From: Marthasterias glacialis
Taxonomy: Eukaryota > Echinodermata > Asteroidea > Forcipulatida > Asteriidae
Length of the DNA stretch: 64,000 nucleotides
Assembly: GCA_911728455.2 (NCBI GenBank)
Contig: OU452233.1
Location: 8,971,505 to 9,035,504 of the forward strand
Direction of reading: 5' to 3'
Below the pieces are notes generated by a model. The model was not told where the DNA came from, did not search any database, and was given only the letters and a program-made list of their open reading frames with translations. Numbering within the stretch: the stretch's first letter is position 1; every line of letters begins with the position of its first letter. The translations under genes and the position numbers were made by a program. This document shows positions 47,264 to 59,200 of this stretch, in pieces.

Positions 47264-50200
47264 ATGGCGGCCACAGGCGGTACCTCAAACGCCCAGCCCA
47301 GTGCTGATTTTGTTCGAAGGTAGGCGTGTTTCAAGTTGTAATTCAGAAATAAACTGATAAATGGTGTTCCTTTTAGTTCTTTGTGAGATGACGTATTCGT
47401 TGATTTAATTGTTAGGCCATGTCATGCTTGGGAGAGCAGGGAGTTGTGCTGTAACTTACCTCGCACTGTCGCACCTGCAGTTCCGAAAAACAGACCATGT
47501 GTACTGTCTTCTTGTTGGCGCGAGCTTGACCACGGTCAGCCCGGCGGGGTGTCCCGTGCCCCAGGCCCGATCATTTGCCAACGAAGCTCGCTGTCAAAGC
47601 GTTGCCGTTTAAACCCTGCCATCTAAAACCTTACAAAAATATACTAGAGGTCGATTTGTTCCCAACTTCAGGACTTGTCATAATATGTTTATTTTTTTAC
47701 ATTATTTATTTTATTAATATTATTACATTGGGCATAGGCCCTATAGGCCTAAATGTTCAATAAACACCAATAAAATAATCATAATTGATATTATTTTTTC
47801 AATAATTATGAAACTTTGCTAAGCCAAGGCCAAGGAAGTTTTATGAATTTTTTATAAGCTTGTAATTTGAGCCGTTATAATAAAGGGAAAGTACATCATT
47901 TGTTTTCAGGAAGAGTAGATGCCCATCCTCTTCCAAGTCATGCTACATTGTACTTTGCTAGTTTTCAACGTACATGTAGTTGATGATGTTGTATTGTTTT
48001 GAGTGATTTGAAATGGGGAAAAAACCCTCTTGACCTGCAAAGTTGAAAAGGAAGGATGCTAAACAATTATTTTTTTAAATGGCTTTATTCACAGAGTGGT
48101 AAATTATTAATATTATAAATTATTTTAAAAACAGCTAATACATTTCATCTGTTCACATTAAACACAATGTACATCTTCTCTTTTATAATTATTATGAATT
48201 CATTTATAACTGGCTTATCGAATCCTGAAATTTGAAGGAATAAAATGTGTATAACTGACATCATAGCATTTTCTAAGATATTTGATACTTAAAAACATAA
48301 AAGAAGAATTTTCTTTGTGGAATCTTTACAGAAAGCAAACCTTCATGTTGAAAATAAAATCCCCCATCAATAATACAAAACAAATACAAATTATCAGGGA
48401 CTGCTGCGATGAGTACCATCTAAATATTAAATGAAAAATAAAACGCTATATAAAATTATGAAACAAAATTCACAGAAACCTTCATTACGTGACAAAACAT
48501 ATGCAGAGTATGTATGTATGTACAGCCCCCACCCTCTCGTGACACAACCTTGATATTGAACTATGTTTGCATCGTCATTGTTCGAATTCCAGATTCACAA
48601 TCAAAATGAATATTATTGATTTGTCATTATTTGCGGCATGTGTTGTGGAACACCAGTCAGACATCTGCACCATCCTGCCCTCTGTATTCATATGAAAAAT
48701 GTCTACTGGCATGATTGGATTATTTTTTTGTTTCTTTGTCATTGAGTAGGTGTCTGTCCTTAATTAAAAATTTCAGTGTATGCATCAAGCCACTGTAGGG
48801 TAAACTTCTCCCAAAACAGTTAATAGCACTTGCAAAGTAAATTGTGATTTAAATTTGCACACCGCTAAAAGGATGTATTAGACAAATTTAAAGACATGCA
48901 TGTATTATATAATTTAAAGACATGCATGTATTATAAGGTATTTCTGTTCACGTGTGTAAAACTGGCTTAAAAAGCAATCTGTGGATTTTTGTTTACAATT
49001 AATTGGTTTTTACTTATTGTGTTATTTATATTGGTCTACTTTGTTTTTTAGTTTCTGTTTTTATATTAAATAATTAATCTATTTATTTATACTAGTAATG
49101 TACATGTAATTATTTTTTATTGTATTTGATTGTTTATTTACTTTCATATAGTGTAAATTATTGTTATTATTTTATTTTATTTATTATTTTTTTGGGGGGA
49201 TGTTAACATTTAAGCATGCAAGGAAAACCTTGGTAATTGTAAAAGAGTAAAAAACAGTCATTCTAAATCTATGTGACCCAACATGAAATCAAACAGGTGT
49301 GAAATTTCAAGCTCAATCCATCACTGAATTGGGGGTCTAGTTTAAAAAAAACTCTTTGTGTTTTCACTGTTTTCAAACATCGGGTTTTGGACTTGCGAGA
49401 CAAAAGCTAATTGTTTTACTCATTTCTCAAAAACTATAGCATTTCAAGCACAAATATTTCAAGGGAAGTTTTCGACCATGGCATTCTTTATACCATGTAA
49501 GTTTATATCTGCAAATCTTTGAACATTTAGGCTTATATTTTTGATATTACCAGTGTTATGCACACCTTTAAATGGGGGCTGTGCAATATTATACATCATT
49601 TCCTTGTTTCCCTTGCTTTTTCCTGTAATTTATGAGTAACCCAGGATACTTGTCACCCTTTGTAAACAATTTAGTTAGGATGTGAATAACTTAAGTGGAA
49701 GTTATTTTTATACATGTAATAACAGTCATTCCTATTTTTTCTTCTTGTAACAAAACAAGTCCAAAACAAATTTTTCCCCCCTTTAAGTTGTAATCCTTTT
49801 ACTGTCTGGCCATTCCGTATTACCCACTGTGGTTTTGATTGATAGATAAACTACATGTTTAACTCCAGTCTGCAATATCATGTGGTCTCCGACAGGCCTG
49901 ATAGTACTTCACAGAGGCAATCGAGGCAATTGCCTCTGTTGCCCAAGTTAATTGCCTTGGTGCCCTTGAAACATTTCAATAGAAATTTACAATTTCCTCA
50001 TAGATGTGCTATTTGTCACAGAGAAAATGCTTTGGTGTCCTTGCCCTTTCAAGAATTAAGCAATCGGGCCTGACGGTTCATATTACATTGTACGTAGTTT
50101 TGTTACTTGGGTGCATAGTTGTGCCACCATAATACTACCCATGCAGTTGAATTGTTTCAAAATGGTTGATCAACCATGAGCAAGTTTGATCAAAGACCAA

Positions 50201-53200
50201 TGGTTAAGACTAGTTGGTTCGTGAAGTACAGTACGTAGCGCATGCGAAGTTGAAGTGCGATTGACTCTAGTCGAACTATTCATTTTTCTGATAACTGGTC
50301 CTCTCTGCACTGTAATATTTAAACGGCTATTGGTAACCAGCCGCGATGGGACCAACCTAGGCAGGTCGTGAATCGTCGTCTAGACTAGTCCAACCAGACG
50401 ACTTAGCGTGTGTTGGATCAGAGTTCGTCAAACAATGGTTAACTCTGGTCCTTGATCGAACTTGCTCCGTTTTGAAACCCTCCTCCTCTTGGTACAATGT
50501 ACCAAGAGTAGGAGGGTTGATGTGTTGTTGACATCCCAAATAGCAATGTTTGGCAGTGTTAAACTTCTAGAATTTAGTTGAATAGATTGTACACCATGTA
50601 GGCCTACACTGAGTGTGCAGTGGTGAATGTCTCAATGTGCACTAGTATGCACTTTCAATAGGAAACTATACCAATATTTATTTACTGTAGTATTTAAGTA
50701 GTATTGTTTCCTGATCCTGCTGGTCTTGTTCCATTAAGGGAATGTACATGTAGGCCTACAGCAGGTATGGCAACTCTTGACAAATCCATTTTCTCTTCAA
50801 AAAGAGTACTTCTGTAGAGTGTTGGAAAAAAAACATAATACATAGACCTACACTGTACCAACACTTCCCAGGTTCCCACTCTCATGACTGTATGGTATGT
50901 TTAGATTTGAAATATAGAGGAGAAGAATGAATACAGTATGCTTTTCCAAATGTCAACAATAAACATCATAATATACATGTACCTTTAATACATTTTTTTC
51001 ATAGGGAAGTGAAAGGAAATGAATCATTTTTTGATAAGAAATTTTATGATACGTCAGTGAACAATACTTTGTTTCAATTCTTGTTCTTGTTTATACTCCA
51101 GAATATCATTGAGCGAGCTACATGCATGACATGTACACAGCTGCACTGAATTGAAACATGTTTTTAAAACAATGGAGAAGATGAGGCCTCTACTTTTAAA
51201 AAGCACTGTGTCCTAAAAAGTTGCTGGCAACATGGCCATGCAGTCTAACAACATCAGAAATGGCACACACCCCATGGTACCAGTGTGCTTTTTTAACAAT
51301 CATGCACTATGCACAAGATGTTAGAGCATCCACTCTTAAGGGAGGCGGATTGCAGTAGCATGATATGTGACCGCCTGGGTTATAAGAGCACAGTTGCTAT
51401 CATGATACATGACTGCCCGCTTATAAGCTGCGGTGCCTAGTCGAACCGTGTGCTTAGGGTTTCCAGTAACACCTTTCCAACTGTACTTGGTTTTGGTTTC
51501 TTCCCCCACAGTGAGATAGATGCCTATGGGTTCAGGCGGCCAGATGACTTTGATTATGACACGTATGAGCAGTTCATGTCAAAGTATCTCAGTGTGCTGG
51601 CAAGGAGAGCTGGCAAATGGGACAAAGTCATGGACGGAAAGAAAAACATCAAAAAATCATTCAAAGGTACATGAACAAACCTCTGTATTCTACATTGTAG
51701 ATTAGTTGTTGTAGTTTGGTAAATCAGTGGTTACTTGCATTACACTAACCACAGTATTAAGCAGAAAGTGATCTGTGATTTTCTTGAATAAAGTATCTCA
51801 ACAGACAGTACAACATCAAGTTATAGTAACATCAATTCGCAAAATTAATACATGTATTTAAGGGTCTGTAGCCAAAAACACAAGGGAGGGTCACTATCCA
51901 AAGACACTAGGGATGGTCTGTAGCCAAAGATACTAGAGAGGGTCTTTAGCCAAAGACATTAGGGAGGGTCTGTAGCCAAAGACACTAGGGAGGGTCTGTA
52001 GCCAAAGACACTAGGGAGGGTCTGTAGCCAAATACACTAGGGTGGGTCTGTAGCCAAAGACACTAGGGAGGGTCTGTAGTCAAAGACACTAGGGAGGGTC
52101 TGTAGCCAAAGACACTAGGGAGGGTCTGTAGCCAAAGACACTAGGGAGGGTCTGTAGCCAAAGACACTAGGGAGGGTCTGTAGCCAAAGATACTAGAGAG
52201 GGTCTTTAGCCAAAGACATTAGGGAGGGTCTGTAGCCAAAGACACTAGGGAGGGTCTGTAGCCAAATACACTAGGGAGGGTCTGTAGCCAAAGACACTAG
52301 GGAGGGTCTGTAGCCAAAGACACTAGGGAGGGTCTGTAGTCAAAGACACTAGGGAGGGTCTGTAGCCAAAGACATTAGGGAGGGTCTGTAGCCAAAGACA
52401 CTAGGGAGGGTCTGTAGCCAAAGACACTAGGGAGGGTCTGTAGCCAAAGACACTAGGGTGGGTCTGTAGCCAAAGACACTAGGGAGGGTCTGTAGTCAAA
52501 GACACTAGGGAGGGTCTGTAGCCAAAGACACTAGGGAGGGTCTGTAGCCAAAGACACTAGGGAGGGTCTGTAGCCAAAGACACTACGGGGTCTGTAGCCA
52601 AAGATACTAGAGAGGGTCTTTAGCCAAAGACATTAGGGAGGGTCTGTAGCCAAAGACACTAGGGAGGGTCTGTAGCCAAATACACTAGGGAGGGTCTGTA
52701 GCCAAAGACACTAGGGAGGGTCTGTAGCCAAAGACACTAGGGAGGGTCTGTAGCCAAAGACACTAGGGAGGGTCTGTAGCCAAAGACACTAGGGAGGGTC
52801 TGTAGCCAAAGACACTAGGGAGGGTCTGTAGCCAAAGACACTAGGGAGGGTCTGTAGCCAAAGACACTAGGGTGGGTCTGTAGCCAAAGACACTAGGGAG
52901 GGTCTGTAGTCAAAGACACTAGGGAGGGTCTGTAGCCAAAGACACTAGGGAGGGTCTGTAGCCAAAGACACTAGGGAGGGTCTGTAGCCAAAGACACTAC
53001 GGGGTCTGTAGCCAAAGATACTAGAGAGGGTCTTTAGCCAAAGACATTAGGGAGGGTCTGTAGCCAAAGACACTAGGGAGGGTCTGTAGCCAAATACACT
53101 AGGGAGGGTCTGTAGCCAAAGACACTAGGGAGGGTCTGTAGCCAAAGACACTAGGGAGGGTCTGTAGTCAAAGACACTAGGGAGGGTCTGTAGCCAAAGA

Positions 53201-56200
53201 CATTAGGGAGGGTCTGTAGCCAAAGACACTAGGGAGGGTCTGTAGCCAAAGACACTAGGGAGGGTCTGTAGCCAAAGACACTAGGGAGGGTCTGTAGCCA
53301 AAGACACTAGGGAGGGTCTGTAGCCAAAGACATTAGGGAGGGTCTGTAGCCAAAGACACTAGGGTGGGTCTGTAGCCAGACACTAGGGAGGGTCTGTAGC
53401 CTTTATTAGAAATTGCAAAAAAATAAGCTAGAAACAGTGACTTCAGTTAAGGCATACACAAGTTCAAAGATGACTTTATTTTCATCTTTGATCATCTTTT
53501 ATTTTCATGAACTTGAATCACAAAGGTTATTTTATGGTCACATGTTGAGTTATAGCCTTTATAAATAAGGCCAACGTAAGCGACCCTGCCAATACTCAGT
53601 CTGAGAAATGGGCCGTTTTAATCAACCCCAGACACTGCTCAACAAAATCTCTTGTTAACTTTATTATCCCAACAGTAAAACGATATATCCGTAAGGGCAT
53701 CTCCAACGAGTACCGAGGCCTCGTGTGGATGTATGTGAGCGGAGCTGAAGCACTCAAAGAACAAAACCCAGGCATGTACCAAAGACTTCTTGATGGCCCT
53801 AAAGATGCTCACCTGATGGAGGTCATCAAAACAGGTTGGTTGGGTTTGTCTAGGAGGTCCCAATTCCCACGCCCTGGCTGGCCATGATGCGTGTTTCTTT
53901 GAACAACCATAATTTGTTTCTCTTATCCAAGGTGTATAAATGGCAACCTTGGAGAGTTTTATGTTATGAAACCCAAACTACCATTTCTCCTGCAAGTCAA
54001 ATAACAGATTTTATAAGATTTAACCAGTTGAAACCGGATGACGTGAATACACGCAAATGTTTCCCCTGCCTGGAAATGGAAGCCGTCTTAAGACGCCATT
54101 GTGTAATTTTGGACCACAGGACCAAAGGTTGCTGGGTCATTCAACTACGGAGCGTGCACAGACCACACACTCCGTCTTACGCTTCGATTCATATACATAC
54201 CTCCATTTTGTGGCTATTCAAGTGTAATCCCCGATAACAGACCTTTGTCCTTTTGTTCCAAGAGGAGGATTACGAGACATACATGTAGAGAGGCTTCCAC
54301 ATTGTTCATTTATTGTATTTCGGTTGAATGGAGGTAAGTCGGAGTGAGCCGGCAATCGAGCCATGGTTCCGTGTTTAGTGACACTCCTATGCCATAGGTA
54401 ACTGCCGATGTTTTGCAATTCACGCTGTGTGAATTTGACATTTTCTCGGTCAAGCAACAAAACTGGCGATCCAACAAAGAGAATATTTCTTCTCTTGGCA
54501 TTGTCAAGTCAGGGTTTCTTTGTGCTAGCGGTACCCACAAAGAAAAAAGATTCCGGCAATTCTGCCAACAGAATCCCGCCAGGGGAACGGGACAAAAAAA
54601 GAAAGAATCCCAGCAGCAACTGGTGTCGAATCAGAATTATAGTGGGGCAGATAGTGGGGGAAAAACATCGGGAGAATTGTGCCTTTGATGGAACAAGCAT
54701 GGAATTAGGCACACAGTCAGAATATGTCATGAGAAAAATACTTGGCTATAGGGCAATCACAGATTTGTCTTTTGAAAAAATATAGGTAGAATAACAAGAA
54801 ATATGCAAGTTTGCAAAATTGCTACCATTGCTTGTTACTCTACTTATGTTTTTTTTTTCACCTACGCGAGTATATTTTTTAAGGACAAACCTGTGACGAC
54901 CTACATGTATAGCCAAATATCTTTCTCATGACATACTCTGACTGTGTGCCAAATTCCAGGCTTGTATCATCAAAGGCACGATCCCATTACCTACCTGCTG
55001 TACTATTAGCAATGTGGGTATTGAGATATAAGTACACAGATAAAAAAAATCATACGCTTCTGCTTTGGATTCTAACAGATTCAAAATTTCCTTTATAAAA
55101 AATCCATAGAATTTAGAGCTGTTCACGTTGATACTTTAATGTTTTCATTTGATTTGTTGAGGGTTTCTGGTTTGGTTTGTTTCTGCGACAGATCTTCACC
55201 GCACATTCCCAGAGAACATCTATTTCTGTAACGATTCTACGGTCAGTAAACGCACCTCCCTACAAAACGTCCTGGTGGCGTTCGCTCATCATCACCGGGC
55301 GGACGGCTACTGCCAGGGACTCAACTTCATAGTGGCGCTCATGCTACTCATCGTCAAAGACGAAGAGAGTTGCTTTTTCCTGCTGGAGACCCTGGTGAAG
55401 ACTATATTACCTGGTTCGTTAAAGTCATTACATTCTAGCCTATTTGAAGCAAAATTTGATATGAGTTTTTTCAGATTCAGTGACATGTTGCTTTGCAATG
55501 CTTCTGTCTGACCATTCAATATCATTCCCATGGATTTTGAATAAAAGATGCGCTATGCAAGCCTGCAGTATTATATCATGTGGTGAACGTACACTGTATT
55601 TATATACATGTAGTACACAGTCAACCCTCCTACTGTCTGACCAATCAATAATATCCACATGAACTTGACTAACATATGCACTATGCCAGCCTGTAAATGG
55701 TATCATGTGGTGAATGTACAATGTATCTTCACAGTACACAGTTAACCCTCGTACTGTCTGACCAATCAAGATCATCCACACGGATATGACTAACAATGCA
55801 TATTGCCAGCATGCATTATGATATGTGGTAAATGTACAATTTATGTACACAGTACACAGTCAACCCTCTTACTACCTTACTATTCAATATTGTCATGGTG
55901 TTGAATAAAAGATGCACTGTGCCAGTCTGCACTTTGAAATCGTGGTGTGTGCATAAAACACAATACACAGATTGGAGAAAATCTGCGAGAATTTCATCAT
56001 CTGAAATTGAAGTTGTTTTTTTTATAGCATACTACACCCCCCAGATGACTGGGCTGAAGACTGACCAAGAGGTACTAGGGGAGCTGGTCAAACAGAAACT
56101 CCCCGCAGTGGCACAGAGGATGGAGAAAGAGGCAGTACCCTGGTCAATACCAACCACTAAGTGGTTCATCTGCCTGTTCCTTGATGTCCTACCTATTGAG

Positions 56201-59200
56201 GTAATAGTTAAGTCCTAGTGCTGTGGCTACTGCTGCTGCTGCTGCTGCTATGACAATGACTGCTATCTTTACAGCTGCTGGTGCTGGTGCTGACTGCTGC
56301 AGCTGTTGCTGCTGCACATTTGCTGCTGCCCTGCTGAGTGCAACCCCAGAGTGGTTTATGGGTCTCTTCCTTGAGGTCCTGCCAATTGAGATTTGTAGAG
56401 TCCTGGTGCTTTAACTGCTGCTCAGTACTGCTGCTGTTACTGTGGCATCAATTGCAACTGTTGCTGCCGCTACTGCTGCTGTGGCATTGACTGCAACTGT
56501 TGCTGCCGCCTCTGTCAGTACGAACATGAATCAGTTCAGCTGTCTCTCCCTGTAGTTAATAAAGCTGTTGCTGCAGCTGCTGCTGTGGTATTGCCTAATA
56601 CTTTGCTGCTGCTACTCTGCTGTTATCGTGTTTTTGGCTTCTGCTGCTGTTTCTAATCGTGCACGAATATTTTAAAATTCCACTCCACAAAGAGAGCTGC
56701 AAAGCCACAACTGTTTGTCACTCATGGTTCTTTTTACTTCAATATTTTCCTCATTTATGCCTTCGAACCACGTGCAATGATGGTGTACATGTAGGTTGTA
56801 AAGACTCATGGCTTTATTACTATTTTATTTATTGGTGTTGACCTCACCAGACGGTGTTACGGATCTGGGACTGTCTCTTCTACGAGGGTTCCAAGATCCT
56901 GTTCAGGGTGTGTATCAGTCTCATCAAGCAGAACCAAGACGCCATCCTGGGTGCCAGTAGCTTCCCAACACTCATCGAGTCCTTCAAGACCGTCACTTTA
57001 CACTCCAGGAACACAGATTGCCATACCTTCATGCAGGTAAGGAATAGGGAGGGGAACCATTTCCGGTGATTCAAGACTGACTGTGTTAGTGTACATTCAC
57101 ACAAATGCCCTATTTAAACTATCAGAGGTTTTCCTTAACTTTGTTTTATCCACTTGCCGGTGTATTGTGTACATGTCAAAAAGAAATAATAGACATTTAT
57201 TAGGCACTTTGTTAACATAATATCAAAGCGCCTTACACTATTACTACCCCTTTTCATTTGGCCTTACGTATCCCTAAAACCATCTCAACTCCTTTGGAGT
57301 ATACAGCACGGGCAACCAAATTGGCGCACATATTGCTAATCACTCACATCAACAATCTCTACCCATTTACTCCTAGGTGATGAGAAGCAACTAAAGTTAA
57401 GGGTCTTGCCCAAGTACACAAGTGTAACGACCGGGATTTGAACCCATATTTTTTTTTTATGCAATTCGCCCATCACAAGGCCCGAAGGCCACCGGAGGTG
57501 TGGGCTACTTTTTGACAGGATAGAAACCTGCCCCAATGCGCAGAAACAAGACATGGAGAGATATAAATGCAAGTCTCTTCATAGCACAGCTAAGAACAGG
57601 GAGGGGTAAATGAATCCGTTGCGAGACAAGCATAACTGCCTCTTCCCCTATTTGAAGCCATTATAGTTATGTGTCTTACTCAAAGACACAAGTGTCAAGA
57701 CCGGGATTCGAACCCACATCCTGATGACTTAGCCACCAGAACTTGAGCCCGATGCACTAAACTGCTCAGCCACAACATGCTACATAGTGTACCTAGCTAG
57801 TGCAGTTGGCTGCAAAATTACCTGAGTGTGAAACCAGGGGGTTAAAACCACATCTCGGACAGAAGCAAAATATCAATGCAAAGCACCCATGTTTTGCAAT
57901 AAAACCTCTGTTTTTTTAGCAACTGAAAAGTACTAAATGTCCATCACTAAGTACCACATATTGAACTTGTGGTTCCCTGATTAAGATTATTTTGTAAGTA
58001 AAGATGTTGTAAGTTATTTCCACAGTCTTTCACACAATCCTGTTTACTGGCCTGGCAGACAATGGAAGTATTGCGAACATTTGAGATTTCACAATTCCCA
58101 TCAAATGTACTGATAACCAGTATACATGTAGATGTTGTTTCGATGTACACAAATGTCTGCCAAAACGAGGCGATAAACACCGTATGCAATGCCCTCAACC
58201 ATAACGTCCACCCATACCCTATCACAAAACCACCCTCTGACTACATCCGCAAACTCTTGGAACTGATTTTGGGAAGAAACTGCTTCCATTTCGGTAACAA
58301 CTATTACCTACAAAAAATTGGATGTGCCATGGCTCAACTGTGAGCCCCGAACTTCGTGATACCACACTGCACGATCTGGAAAAACAAATCCTTCAACATG
58401 CTGATCACATTCTAACTTGGTGGTGTTATAGAGACGACATGCTCGACATCTATGACAGTACCCTTGAAAATTTCAAGGATCTAATCAACACTATGAATCA
58501 AATACACCCTACCCTCAAATTTACTTTTGAGGCATCGGATACTTCAATCAACTACCTTGACCTAACCATTTTCAAAGGGAAAAGGTTCCGAAAAACTGGT
58601 GCTCTTGACACAAAAGTCTACACCAAACCCACGGAAACCTACCAATACCTACACAGAACATCATCACACCCCCCACATGTGTTCAAAGTATTTATATATG
58701 GAGAAACCCTCCGCTATTTTAGAAACACAAATAATGAAGATGATTTCTTAATCAAGGTTAATACTTTTTCTGAAAGACTAACAAGCAAAAGGCTACGGTC
58801 TATCAGAAATAAATAAACTCACTGATAAAGTATCATTCAAAGAATGATCATATAAACGACAGAACAAAAAGGAAAACAAAACTCCGCTCGTCTTTACAAC
58901 ATACAATCCTTGTATCAATCATGGTGACTTGACCCGTGCAATCAGTCAATACTGGCCACTAATACAACGCAACGAAACACTCCAGAGAATTTTTCCAAAT
59001 CCTCCATTTGTTGCTTTAAAAAAAGACAAGAATATTAGGGAAAAACTTATCACAGTGAAACTCAATCAAGGTCCAATCGACTTATCAACCCAACAGCTGT
59101 CCACCATTCCCAACGACTCTGGCTTTGACGAAGGTCAAGATGAAGCACTCGAAATCCTACTTTCCTTATTGGAAGAACAAGTCACAGACAAAAAAGGATC

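Noticed and set aside
47092..47357. Frames in the promoter gap
   Set aside because: Overlap of short chance ORFs with the GRTP1-like first exon; only the MAATGG frame joins the next exon in phase.
51867..53400. CRISPR-like array
   Set aside because: The 26 bp units are contiguous without unique spacers, and the context is an animal intron. It is a minisatellite.
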